The notes under the pieces: generated by a model
What the model was told of the DNA's origin: nothing
What the model saw: only the letters and a program-made list of their open reading frames with translations
The model's database searches: none
Assembly: GCA_023442775.1 (NCBI GenBank)
Contig: JAEZXH010000003.1
Location: 1-31,819 of the forward strand
Origin: Bacillota bacterium
Lineage (GTDB): Bacteria; Bacillota; Clostridia; Tissierellales; Peptoniphilaceae
DNA: 31,819 bases
Direction: 5' to 3'
Shown: positions 16,133 to 24,302 of the stretch, in pieces
Layout of the letters: the number at the start of each line of letters is the position of its first letter
Numbering within the stretch: the stretch's first letter is position 1
Made by a program: the position numbers and the translations under genes

Positions 16133-16980
16133 AGGGGGTCATCCTCGCCCGAGAGGGCCTCGGTCGCGACGTCTGCGCCAACGCCGGGGGTATCTCGGCG
16201 ACAAAGCGCCTCGTCCTGACCATGATTCGGGCAAAAATCTCGCCGATTCTCGTCATCACAGGAGAGATGGCCCTCGACGTGGGAGCCTCCCTCTCCCGCC
16301 TTGACGTCCTCTTTCACGAGGAGAGGGACCTTCACAAGAGCCCCATGGAGAGCGTCGCTGAAGGGACGAAGGCCATGGGATGGGAGGGAGAGATTCTCTA
16401 CGGTGAAATCTCCTGCCCCTATCTCTCCCCAAAGAGCCTCGAGGAGATGAGTCGACGAGATGAGACCTTCGTCGTCGGAACCCACGAGGGGAAGATTCTC
16501 CCCGTGGCGAAGTTTCCCCTCTCCTATTTCGACGCCATGGCCCACTTGGACTATGACGAGATCACCGACACCTTCGACCTCCTCGAGGCCTCCTACACGC
16601 CTCTTGAGATGGAGCTTCTCAACGACGAGGCCACACACAACGAGAGCCTCCTTCGTCCGAACCTCAAACTCTCCATCGCCATGGACGAAAAATTCTATGG
16701 CCCCGGGGTGCAGAGGCTCTTGGAGCTCGTGAAGGCCACAGGCTCTGTGAAACAGGCCTGTCAACGGATGAACCTCAGTTACTCCAAGGCCTGGAAGATG
16801 GTGAACACCATGGAGAGAGAGCTCGGTTGTGAAGTCATCGACAGAAAGCCCGGGGGCACCGGCGGGGGAGAAAGTGTACTTACAAAGGAAGGCGAGCTCT
16901 TCTTAGATCGTTACCGCCGTTGGGAGGAAGAGACGAGAAGAGTGAGCGAAGACCTCTTTCACACCATCTTTATGGAGTGA
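16129..16980 (+). CDS. Degenerate MocA-like nucleotidyltransferase domain fused to a ModE-type HTH
   Basis: A two-part protein of 283 residues. Residues 1 to about 150 follow a MobA/MocA-like layout (MKGVILAREGL, SPMESVAEGTKAMG, LYGEISCPYLSPKSLEEM, then LPVAKFPLSYFDAM). However, the GG-x-S-x-R-M-G loop is not intact, and the metal-binding Asp of the usual GD-x-P motif is replaced (GEISCPYL). Residues about 180-270 form a winged helix of the ModE/LysR type: LLELVKATGSVKQACQRMNL, SYSKAWKMVNTMERELG, then the GGTGGGES wing and LTKEGELFLDRYR. It lies just before modABC, so it may be a molybdate- or cofactor-sensing regulator. Function is inferred. Confidence 0.75.
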   Translation: MKGVILAREGLGRDVCANAGGISATKRLVLTMIRAKISPILVITGEMALDVGASLSRLDVLFHEERDLHKSPMESVAEGTKAMGWEGEILYGEISCPYLSPKSLEEMSRRDETFVVGTHEGKILPVAKFPLSYFDAMAHLDYDEITDTFDLLEASYTPLEMELLNDEATHNESLLRPNLKLSIAMDEKFYGPGVQRLLELVKATGSVKQACQRMNLSYSKAWKMVNTMERELGCEVIDRKPGGTGGGESVLTKEGELFLDRYRRWEEETRRVSEDLFHTIFME

Positions 16981-17036
16981 GAGGGGCAGGTCTGCGAGTT
17001 GTTTTTGAAAAAAATTCCAATAGGAGGATTCCCGTG

Positions 17037-17870
17037 ATGAACAAGAAGAAGGTAAGCCGTTTTGTGCTGGGGATGATGCTGTCCTCGACACTTCTCGTTG
17101 GATGTGCAGGGGGAGCTCGCCAAAATGCAGCAAAGAATGAAGACCCTGGGAAAGAACCCTCGAAACCCGGGGAAACGGTGACTGTCCTCGCGGCAGCGTC
17201 GATGACCGATGCGGTAAACGAACTCATTAGCTCCTATGTAAAATCCCATCCCGAAGATCCTGTCGTCGTTTCCTATGGTGGATCTGGGGCTCTTCAATCC
17301 CAGATTGAAGAAGGTGCACCGGCTGATATCTTCCTCTCTGCAGGAGAAAAGCAAATGGACGCCTTAGAAGAAGGAGGACATCTCATCGAGGGGAGTCGCC
17401 GCGATCTCGTGAAAAACGAAGTGGTCCTCGTCGCCCCAAAGGACAGTGCCCTCAACCTCTCCTCCTTTGAGGACGTGATGAAGGACGAGGTGAAGAAAAT
17501 CGCCATCGCCGATCCTTCCTCAGTCCCCGTGGGACAGTACTCGGAAGAAATCTTCACCTCCTTGGGACTTTGGGAGAAGCTTCAAGTGTCGGGGAAGATG
17601 GTCATGAGCCAAGACGTGCGCCAGTCCTTGGATTGGACCGCCCAAGGGGAAGTGGACCTCGCTACGGTCTACGCCACCGATGCGGCGACGGAACCGGAAA
17701 AGGTCAAGGTCATCACCAAGGCTCCCGAAGGGTCTCACAAGCCCATCACCTATCCCATTGCGCGCATCAAGGGATTTGGGGAGGACGAGAGCGCCAAGGC
17801 CTTCTACGACTATCTCACCAGTGACGAGGCCTTCGCCGTCTACGAGAAGTACGGCTTTGAGAGACCATGA
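17037..17870 (+). CDS. modA: Molybdate-binding lipoprotein ModA
   Basis: Extracellular molybdate/tungstate-binding protein of the ModABC importer. It has a lipoprotein signal with lipobox LLVGCAGG, a short polar linker, then TVLAAASMTDAVNELI, VVVSYGGSGALQSQIEEG and ADIFLSAGEKQMDALEE, which are standard ModA motifs. Further on are VPVGQYSEEIF and DLATVYATDA. About 277 residues. Start ATG 17037, or GTG 17034, after AGGAGG. It lies 56 bases after the ModE-like gene and is ATGA-coupled to modB. Confidence 0.94.
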   Translation: MNKKKVSRFVLGMMLSSTLLVGCAGGARQNAAKNEDPGKEPSKPGETVTVLAAASMTDAVNELISSYVKSHPEDPVVVSYGGSGALQSQIEEGAPADIFLSAGEKQMDALEEGGHLIEGSRRDLVKNEVVLVAPKDSALNLSSFEDVMKDEVKKIAIADPSSVPVGQYSEEIFTSLGLWEKLQVSGKMVMSQDVRQSLDWTAQGEVDLATVYATDAATEPEKVKVITKAPEGSHKPITYPIARIKGFGEDESAKAFYDYLTSDEAFAVYEKYGFERP

Positions 17871-18517
17871 GAGGGCCCCTCATCCTCTCGCTGAAGGTCG
17901 CCCTCCTTGGGACCCTCATCGTCTTTTTCCTAGGCCTCTTCGCCGCGCGCCAGGTGCAGAAGATGAAGAGGGGTCGCGGCATCGCCGATGGGCTCTTGAC
18001 CCTGCCTCTCGTACTACCTCCAACGGTCTTGGGATTTGGGCTCCTCGTCCTCTTTGGGCGACGGGGCTCTCTTGGTACCCTCCTCGGTTCCCTGGGCCTC
18101 GAGGTCATTTTCACCCCTGCGGCGGCGGTGATTGCTGGGGTCGTCGTCGCCTTTCCCCTCATGTACCGCACTACCCTCGGGGCCTTTGACCTCGTCGACG
18201 AAGACCTCCTTCACGCGGCGAGGACCCTAGGATTCTCCGAGGCCAAGGTCTTTTGGCGGGTGCTCCTCCCCACGGCGAAGCGCGGGGTCATCTCCGGGGT
18301 CATCCTCTCCTTCGCCCGGATTCTCGGGGAGTTTGGGGCGACGATGATGATTGCGGGAAACATCCCGGGGCGCACCCAGACCCTCTCCACCGCCATCTAC
18401 ACCGCGGTGCAGGCGGGGCATCGCAGCGAGGCGGGACACATGGCCCTTCTCGTCGCCGCCATGAGTTTTTCCGGGATGATGCTTCTCTATCTCTTTGGCG
18501 AGAGGAGGTCCCTATGA
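17867..18517 (+). CDS. modB: Molybdate ABC transporter permease ModB
   Basis: Inner-membrane permease with about five hydrophobic segments and PLVLPPTVLGFGLLVLFG, the typical ModB motif. LLHAARTLGFSEAKVFWRVL is the EAA-like loop that contacts ModC, and ARILGEFGATMMIAGNIPG follows. At 216 residues it has the usual length. The start at ATG 17867 is ATGA-coupled to modA, and its end is ATGA-coupled to modC. Confidence 0.95.
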   Translation: MRGPLILSLKVALLGTLIVFFLGLFAARQVQKMKRGRGIADGLLTLPLVLPPTVLGFGLLVLFGRRGSLGTLLGSLGLEVIFTPAAAVIAGVVVAFPLMYRTTLGAFDLVDEDLLHAARTLGFSEAKVFWRVLLPTAKRGVISGVILSFARILGEFGATMMIAGNIPGRTQTLSTAIYTAVQAGHRSEAGHMALLVAAMSFSGMMLLYLFGERRSL

Positions 18518-19506
18518 GTCTTACCTGTGCCATCTCCCAGGACTACGACAATTTTTCCCTCGACGTGAACTTTTCCGTGGGACGGGAGACCTTGGGCATC
18601 CTCGGGGCCTCAGGCAGTGGAAAGACGACGATCCTTCGCGCCGTTGCCGGGATCTTGCGCCCCAATCGGGGCAGAATCGTCGCCGACGACGTGGTGTTTC
18701 AAGACGGCTCTACCTTTTTGCCCCCGCGAAAGCGCCACGTCGGCATGCTCTTTCAACACTACGCCCTCTTCCCTGAGATGACCATCCTCGAAAACATCAC
18801 CCTGTGTCTCTCTGGAAATCGGAGGGAGAAGAGACAAAGGGCTATGGAGCTTCTCGGTCTCTTTCACCTGGAGAATCAGGCCCATCAAAAGCCGGGAGAA
18901 CTCTCGGGAGGTCAGCGACAGCGCGCCGCCCTCGCTCGAATGATGAGCACAGACCCGCGGCTTCTCCTCCTCGACGAACCCTTTTCGGCCCTCGACGTCC
19001 ACCTGCGTCAGGAGATGATGGGCCTCATGAAAGAAGTCCTCGAGGACTTTTCCGGCTCTGCCATCCTCGTGAGCCACAATCCCGAAGAGGTGGCGCGACT
19101 CTGCGATCGGGTCCTCATCGTCGACGAGGGGGAGGCGGTGGAAGAGGGGGAGGTGGGAGAGCTCTTTCAAGGGGCAAAGACCCTCGCGGGGGCTCGCCTC
19201 CTAGGCCTTGGAAACGTCATTGAACACAGAGAGGACTTGGCTCTTCTCGGCATGGACGGGGCCGGTGCCCTTCTCCTCGAAGAAAAGAAACAAGCCGGAA
19301 GGCCCATTGACGTCCTCGTCGAGGACGTGGTAGTGTCGGGGAGAAAATCCCTCGTCTATGGCCGTCTCCCCGGCGGCAGTGCGGTGCGCCTGCGCCTTGA
19401 GGGGGCACCAAAACCGGGAGAGGTTCTCCCTTGGTTTGTGAACCGGGAAAACCTTCGGCCCCTTGTGAAGAACGTGAGAAAAAAGTCTCATCACGAGGGT
19501 TTTTGA
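18514..19506 (+). CDS. modC: Molybdate ABC transporter ATP-binding protein ModC
   Basis: ATPase of the molybdate importer. Walker A is GASGSGKTT, the Q-loop is in MLFQHYALFPEM, the signature is LSGGQRQRAALARM, Walker B is LLLLDEPF and the H-loop is ILVSHN. The C-terminal third (about residues 230-330) looks like a TOBE-type molybdate-sensing extension. 330 residues. Start ATG 18514 follows AGAGGAGG and overlaps the modB stop. It is the last gene of the first molybdenum unit; a new promoter follows before the hydroxylase gene. Confidence 0.94.
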   Translation: MSLTCAISQDYDNFSLDVNFSVGRETLGILGASGSGKTTILRAVAGILRPNRGRIVADDVVFQDGSTFLPPRKRHVGMLFQHYALFPEMTILENITLCLSGNRREKRQRAMELLGLFHLENQAHQKPGELSGGQRQRAALARMMSTDPRLLLLDEPFSALDVHLRQEMMGLMKEVLEDFSGSAILVSHNPEEVARLCDRVLIVDEGEAVEEGEVGELFQGAKTLAGARLLGLGNVIEHREDLALLGMDGAGALLLEEKKQAGRPIDVLVEDVVVSGRKSLVYGRLPGGSAVRLRLEGAPKPGEVLPWFVNRENLRPLVKNVRKKSHHEGF

Positions 19507-19566
19507 GAAAACACTCGTGAAAAATAGAGGAAAACCGCCTGTTTTCTTCCATAAAAACTTGCACAA

Positions 19567-19575
19567 TGTTATAAT
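19567..19575 (+). promoter_or_regulatory. Extended -10 promoter before the molybdenum hydroxylase gene
   Basis: TGTTATAAT is a perfect extended -10 element (TG-n-TATAAT); no good -35 is seen. Transcription would start near 19582, leaving about 50 bases of leader before the GTG start at 19633. The short AT-rich region after modC (19507-19566) shows no clear terminator, so some read-through from modABC is possible. Confidence 0.7.
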
Positions 19576-19632
19576 GGACGAAAACCTTAGATGGAAAGAT
19601 GTCGTTTGAAGAAACAACATAGAGGTGGTTTT

Positions 19633-22218
19633 GTGGAACAAGGGAAAACCTATACCGTCATCGTCAATGGCGTCGCCCATGAGACGACGGAAAACAAGAA
19701 ACTCATCCGCTTTTTGCGCGATGACCTAAAACTCAAGAGCGTCAAGGACGGCTGCTCCCAAGGGGCTTGCGGAACTTGTACAGTCTTCGTCGACGGAAAG
19801 TCCACCCGCGCCTGCATCCCCACGGTGGAGAAGTGCGACGGGAAGGAAGTCCTCACCGTCGAGGGTCTCTCCCAAGAGGAGAAGGACGCCTTCGTCTACG
19901 CCTTTGGAGAAAAGGGCAGTGTCCAGTGTGGATTCTGCATTCCCGGCATGGTGATGAGCGCCAAGGGTCTCTTCCTCGAGAATATGAATCCCACGGAAGA
20001 GGACATCAAGAAGGCTCTGCGTGGAAACATCTGCCGCTGCACCGGCTATCGTAAGATCATTGAAGGGATCGACCTCGCCGCCGCAATTCTTCGCGGAGAT
20101 GAGACGATGAAGGACCAGGCGGATCACGTCGTCGTCGGCGATCGGGTTCACCGCACCGACGTCCACGACAAGGTCTTAGGCATTGGGGAATACGTCGACG
20201 ACATGGAGATGGAAAACCTCGCCCACGCCTCGGCAGTGCGCTCCAAGTATCCCCGCGCCCGGGTCCTCTCCATTGACACCTCGGAAGCTGAGGCCCTCCC
20301 CGGCGTCCTCGGCGTCCTTACCGCCAAGGACGTGCCCAACAACAAGGTGGGTCACATCATTCAAGACTGGGATGTGATGATTGCCGAAGGAGACATCACC
20401 CGCTATGTGGGAGATGCCATTGCCCTGGTCTGCGCCGAGGACCCGGAGACCCTCGAGAAGGCGAAGAGCCTTGTGAAAATCGAGTACGAGGAGCTGGAAG
20501 TGGTCTCCAACATCGAAGAGGCCAAGGCGGAAGGCGCTCCGAAGATTCACGAGACCGGCAACCTCTGCGCCGAGCGTCACGTCTCTCGCGGAAATGCGGA
20601 GGAGGCCCTGAAGAAGGCGAAGTACGTGGTCACCGAGCACTACTCCACCCCCTTCACCGAGCACGCCTTCCTCGAACCCGAGTGCGCCATCGCCGAGCCC
20701 TACAAGGACGGGGTCAAGGTCTACAGTACGGACCAAGGGACCTACGACACCCGCCACGAACTCTCCATCATGTTTGGCTGGGAGCCGGAGAAGATCGTCG
20801 TAGAGAACAAACTCATCGGCGGAGGCTTTGGTGGGAAGGAAGATGTTAGCGTCCAACACCTCGCCGCCCTCTGCGCCGTGAAGTTCCAACGCCCGGTGAA
20901 GGTGAAGTTTAGCCGGGATGAGTCCTTGGCCTTCCACCCGAAGCGCCACGCCATGGAGGCGGATTTTACCGTCGGCGTCGACGAGAACGGCATCATCCTC
21001 GGGATGAAGGCGGAGATTTACTTCGACACCGGTGCCTATGCCTCCCTCTGCGGTCCCGTTCTCGAGCGGGCTTGTACCCACGCCGTCGGACCCTACGCCT
21101 ATGAGAACACGGAGATTCACGGCTACGGCTACTACACCAACAATCCTCCCGCTGGGGCATTCCGTGGATTCGGGGTCTGCCAGTCGAACTTCGCCTTTGA
21201 GTCGAACCTGAACCTCCTTGCCGAAAAGGTGGGCATCTCCCCTTGGGAGATTCGCTACCGCAACGCCATCGAGCCGGGGAAGGTCCTGCCCAATGGACAG
21301 ATTGCCGACGTCTCCACCGCCTTGAAGGAGACCTTGGAAGCGGTGAAGGATCTCTACGAAGCCAACAAGGACCGCGCCGGCATCGCCTGTGCCATGAAGA
21401 ACGCCGGCGTCGGCGTCGGACTCCCCGACAAGGGTCGCGCCCGCCTCGTCTTTGAAGAGGGCCTGGTGAAACTCTACACCGCCGCCTCCGACATCGGCCA
21501 AGGATTCCAAACCGTCGCCTTGCAAATGATCTGTGAATCCCTCGGCGTTGCCCGTCAACAGGTGCGCATCATGCCTCCGAATACGGAGACGAGCCCCGAC
21601 TCGGGAACCACTTCCGGTTCTCGTCAGACCCTGCTCACCGGGGAGGCGATTCGCATGGTCTGCGAAGATGTGAAGAAGGATCTCGAGGGCAAGACCATCG
21701 ACGACCTCATGGGCAAGGAATACTTCGCCGAGTACTTCGAGCCCACGGATCCTCTTGGAAGTGACAAGGAAAACCCGAAGAGCCACATCGCCTACGGCTA
21801 CGCCACCCACATGGTGGTCCTCGACGAAGAGGGGAAGGTAGAGACGGTCATCGCCGCCCACGACTCGGGCAAGGTCGTCAACCCCACCTCCATTCAAGGG
21901 CAGATTGAAGGGGGCGTCCTCATGGGCATGGGCTATGCCCTCACCGAGGACTTCAAACTCGACCGCGGCGTCGTGAAGTCTAAGTACGGCACCCTGGGCC
22001 TCTTGCGCTCCACGGACATCCCGGACATTCAAGCCATCTACGTGGAGAAGAACAAGCTCCTCGACGTGGCCTATGGGGCCAAGGGGATTGGAGAAATCGC
22101 CACGATTCCCATCGCGCCTGCAGTCCAAGGGGCCTACTACGCCCTGGATGGCGTCCTTCGCACCAGCTTCCCCATGACGGAAACTGCCTACTCGAAGCCG
22201 AAGAAGACCTTCAAATAA
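19633..22218 (+). CDS. Selenium-dependent xanthine-dehydrogenase-family molybdenum hydroxylase ([2Fe-2S] and Mo domains in one chain)
   Basis: About 861 residues. The N-terminal plant-ferredoxin cluster is bound by Cys 41, 46, 49 and 61 (CSQGACGTC motif). The second [2Fe-2S] site is CGFC (99, 102) and CRCTGY (134, 136). From about residue 165 follows the molybdopterin-binding region with GGGFGGKED, PPAGAFRGFG and, near the end, GAKGIGEIATIP with the catalytic Glu. No FAD domain is present. Start is GTG 19633, with AGAGGTGG just upstream; ATG 19591 lies too near the promoter and lacks a ribosome site. YqeC/YqeB downstream identify the selenium-dependent class. The substrate is probably a purine or another heterocycle, but this is not shown. 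Confidence 0.9.
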   Translation: MEQGKTYTVIVNGVAHETTENKKLIRFLRDDLKLKSVKDGCSQGACGTCTVFVDGKSTRACIPTVEKCDGKEVLTVEGLSQEEKDAFVYAFGEKGSVQCGFCIPGMVMSAKGLFLENMNPTEEDIKKALRGNICRCTGYRKIIEGIDLAAAILRGDETMKDQADHVVVGDRVHRTDVHDKVLGIGEYVDDMEMENLAHASAVRSKYPRARVLSIDTSEAEALPGVLGVLTAKDVPNNKVGHIIQDWDVMIAEGDITRYVGDAIALVCAEDPETLEKAKSLVKIEYEELEVVSNIEEAKAEGAPKIHETGNLCAERHVSRGNAEEALKKAKYVVTEHYSTPFTEHAFLEPECAIAEPYKDGVKVYSTDQGTYDTRHELSIMFGWEPEKIVVENKLIGGGFGGKEDVSVQHLAALCAVKFQRPVKVKFSRDESLAFHPKRHAMEADFTVGVDENGIILGMKAEIYFDTGAYASLCGPVLERACTHAVGPYAYENTEIHGYGYYTNNPPAGAFRGFGVCQSNFAFESNLNLLAEKVGISPWEIRYRNAIEPGKVLPNGQIADVSTALKETLEAVKDLYEANKDRAGIACAMKNAGVGVGLPDKGRARLVFEEGLVKLYTAASDIGQGFQTVALQMICESLGVARQQVRIMPPNTETSPDSGTTSGSRQTLLTGEAIRMVCEDVKKDLEGKTIDDLMGKEYFAEYFEPTDPLGSDKENPKSHIAYGYATHMVVLDEEGKVETVIAAHDSGKVVNPTSIQGQIEGGVLMGMGYALTEDFKLDRGVVKSKYGTLGLLRSTDIPDIQAIYVEKNKLLDVAYGAKGIGEIATIPIAPAVQGAYYALDGVLRTSFPMTETAYSKPKKTFK

Positions 22219-22247
22219 AAAAGAGGCCCTGCGGGGTCTCTTTTTCC
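22218..22247 (+). terminator. Terminator or attenuator between the hydroxylase and yqeC-mocA
   Basis: AAAAAGAGGCCC and GGGTCTCTTTTT pair (one G-T) around TGCG, giving a stem of about 12 pairs ending in a T-run. It starts at the stop codon of the hydroxylase gene and ends 14 bases before the next start, so it may only reduce expression of the two accessory genes. Confidence 0.75.
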
Positions 22248-22260
22248 ATAAGGAGAACCT

Positions 22261-23469
22261 ATGACACGTCTACGCATCGCCTTTGTGGGCTGTGGGGGCA
22301 AAACCACCTCCATGTTTGCCCTGGGCCATTGCCTCGCAAAACACCACGACGTCATCCTCTCGACGACGACAAAGATCTATCCCCCAAAGGAGGAGGCCTT
22401 TCTCTGTCCCTACGAGGGGGGCCCCGTTCCATCAGGCCTAGTGGTCCTCGGCGGCGGGATGAAAGAGGGGAAGGTCCTTCCCGTGAAGGAAGAGTACTTG
22501 CCACGAGAGGGCATCCATCTCTACGAAGCCGATGGCTCCAAGGGCTATTTCTTGAAGGCGTGGAGAGACCACGAACCCGTCCTTCTCCCAGAGACGACTC
22601 ACACCGTCGGGGTGCTCAACGCCAAGGTCTTAGGGAAGAACATTGACGAGGTCACCATGAATGAGGAGGCCTTCCGACACGCTTTCGGGGGAGAGGACAT
22701 CGTCGACGAAGCCCTCCTTCGTCGGGTCATCACCTCCCCCTCTGGCCTCTTTCGCCGGGCCATGGGGCGAAAGGTCTTTTTTCTCAACGGATGTGATACA
22801 ATCGAAGAACGAGAGGAAGGGGCGGCGATGCTCCTTCACATGAATCTGCCGCAGGAGATCCTCCTCGTCGTCGGCAGTGCAGAGAAAGGAGAGGCAATCA
22901 TGGTCCCAAAAATTGGCGCAATTTTAATGGTCTCTGGGGAATCAAAACGGATGGGAGAGCAGAAGCTCCACCTCCACATCGAGGGAAAAGAGATGGTGTC
23001 CCACGCTTTGGAGGTTATCGACGCATGCCCCTTTTCCCAGCGCATCGTCGTCACCAATGACGAGGCGATTCAAGGACAAGCCGAGGCCCTGGGTTTTACC
23101 GTCGTGAAAAACCCAGGTGCCTCTGTGGGCAAGAGCGCCTCGATTCACGAGGGCATCGCCGCCCTCAAAGACGCGGAAGGCATGATGTTCTTCGTGGGAG
23201 ACCAGCCCTTCCTGAAGGTGGAGACGGTCCTTCGCCTCATGGATGCCTTCGACCCCAGCGAGGAGAAGATCGTCACCCCCTTCTACGACGGGAAGCGGGG
23301 CGCGCCGGTCCTCTTCCCCATGACCTACCGTCAGGGACTTCTCGATCTCACAGGAGACGAGGGAGGAGTCAAGCTCATCACTCGGGAGAACCTCCTTCGG
23401 GTGGACATCGACGACGCAAAAGAAGGGGTGGACATAGACACGAAGGAGGAGTACGAGAGATGGCGTTAA
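22261..23469 (+). CDS. YqeC-MocA fusion: selenium-dependent hydroxylase accessory protein and molybdopterin cytidylyltransferase-like domain
   Basis: Residues 1 to about 210 are YqeC-like: RIAFVGCGGKTTSMFALG (P-loop-like), ILSTTTKIYPP, YEADGSKGYFLKAW and HTVGVLNAKVLGKNID. Residues from about 214 on are MocA-like: GAILMVSGESKRMGEQKL (the nucleotide-binding loop, with Gly-x-Ser-x-Arg-Met-Gly and Lys), GKSASIHEGIAAL, FFVGDQPFL with the metal-binding Asp, and GKRGAPVLFPMTYRQGLL. They are usually two separate proteins. YqeC belongs to the selenium-labile molybdenum hydroxylase system, and MocA makes the cytosine dinucleotide cofactor. Inside the frame, ATG 22900 has AAAGGAGAGG at a good distance, so free MocA (189 residues) could also be made. 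Confidence 0.88.
   Translation: MTRLRIAFVGCGGKTTSMFALGHCLAKHHDVILSTTTKIYPPKEEAFLCPYEGGPVPSGLVVLGGGMKEGKVLPVKEEYLPREGIHLYEADGSKGYFLKAWRDHEPVLLPETTHTVGVLNAKVLGKNIDEVTMNEEAFRHAFGGEDIVDEALLRRVITSPSGLFRRAMGRKVFFLNGCDTIEEREEGAAMLLHMNLPQEILLVVGSAEKGEAIMVPKIGAILMVSGESKRMGEQKLHLHIEGKEMVSHALEVIDACPFSQRIVVTNDEAIQGQAEALGFTVVKNPGASVGKSASIHEGIAALKDAEGMMFFVGDQPFLKVETVLRLMDAFDPSEEKIVTPFYDGKRGAPVLFPMTYRQGLLDLTGDEGGVKLITRENLLRVDIDDAKEGVDIDTKEEYERWR
22885..22902 (+). promoter_or_regulatory. Internal ribosome binding site and start for a stand-alone MocA
   Basis: AAAGGAGAGG at 22885-22894 precedes ATG 22900, with GGAG eight bases from the start, in frame with the YqeC-MocA fusion and exactly at the domain border. 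The product would be 189 residues, the usual MocA size. Confidence 0.5.
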
Positions 23470-24275
23470 CAGGAGATGTGGTCATTCTCCGTGGAGGCGG
23501 GGACCTGGCCACCGCCGTTGCCCAGAAGTTCTTCCGGACGAACCATCGTCTCCTCGTCCTCGAAGTGGCACAGCCCCTCGCCATTCGCCGCACCGTCGCC
23601 CTTTGCGAGTGCGTCTACGAAGGGCAGGTCCAGGTGGAAGACATGGTGACGGTTCACGTCAAAAGTGACGAGGAGATTCTCGCCTGTTGGGAGAGGGAGG
23701 AGATTCCCGTCCTCGTGGATCCGGAGGGGGAGGCGATTTCTCGCTTTTCCCCCACCGCCGTCCTCGACGTCATCCTCGCCAAGAAAAACCTCGGCACCCG
23801 ACGGGATATGGCGGATTGCGTCGTCGCCGTGGGCCCTGGGTTTACTGCGGGAGAAGACGTGGACGTCGTCGTGGAATCCTCGCGGGGCCACGACTTGGGG
23901 CGTCTCATCTTCGAAGGACCGGCAAAGCCAAATACCGGCGTCCCCGGTGTCATTGGGGGCTTTGGAAGGGAACGGGTCGTCCACAGCCCTGCCGATGGAG
24001 ATTTTCGCCACGTCGCCGCCATTGGCGATCTCGTCGAGTCGGGAGAGGTCATCGCCTATGTAGGAGAGACTCCCGTCACTGTGGAAATCTCAGGAGTCCT
24101 GCGGGGCCTCTTGCGCGAGGGCCTCGAGATTAAACAAGGCCTCAAGATTGCCGACGTAGACCCTCGAGGCGTGGTGGAACACTGCTTTACCATCACCGAC
24201 AAGGGACGAGCCATCGCCGGCGGCGTCCTCGAAGCGGTGATGATCCTAAAAAATCGTAGAAAAAAAGGAGCCTAG
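23460..24275 (+). CDS. yqeB: YqeB, selenium-dependent molybdenum hydroxylase system protein (EF2563 family)
   Basis: About 271 residues. The N-terminal Rossmann-like stretch has GDVVILRGGGDLATAVAQKF, then VLEVAQPLAIRRTVALCEC and VYEGQVQVEDM. DVILAKKNLGTRRDMADCVV, VAVGPGFTAGEDVDVVVES and GRERVVHSPADGDFRHVAAI follow; all are characteristic of this family. The C-terminal part is biotin/lipoyl-like in look (GDLVESGEVIAYVGETPVTV). In comparative genomics it occurs with SelD and molybdenum hydroxylases that carry labile selenium; its biochemical step is not known. Start ATG 23460 overlaps the preceding gene by 10 bases. The TAG stop lies in the loop of the terminator. Confidence 0.93.
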   Translation: MALTGDVVILRGGGDLATAVAQKFFRTNHRLLVLEVAQPLAIRRTVALCECVYEGQVQVEDMVTVHVKSDEEILACWEREEIPVLVDPEGEAISRFSPTAVLDVILAKKNLGTRRDMADCVVAVGPGFTAGEDVDVVVESSRGHDLGRLIFEGPAKPNTGVPGVIGGFGRERVVHSPADGDFRHVAAIGDLVESGEVIAYVGETPVTVEISGVLRGLLREGLEIKQGLKIADVDPRGVVEHCFTITDKGRAIAGGVLEAVMILKNRRKKGA

Positions 24276-24287
24276 GGCTCCTTTTTT
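24261..24287. terminator. Bidirectional terminator between yqeB and the catalase gene
   Basis: AAAAAAGGAGCC (24261-24272) pairs perfectly with GGCTCCTTTTTT (24276-24287) over a three-base loop that is the TAG stop codon of yqeB. A- and T-runs on either side serve both convergent genes. Confidence 0.93.
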
Positions 24288-24302
24288 CTTTGTCATCCTG
24301 TG

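Noticed and set aside
16981..17036. Possible molybdenum cofactor riboswitch before modA
   Set aside because: Only 56 bases separate the genes, too short for that aptamer, and no hairpin series is visible.
20176..22128. Long open frame (650 codons) on the minus strand inside the hydroxylase gene
   Set aside because: It is the antisense of a clear [2Fe-2S]/Mo enzyme and has low-complexity Gly/Val/Asp-rich translation. GC-rich codon use keeps stops rare on the opposite strand.
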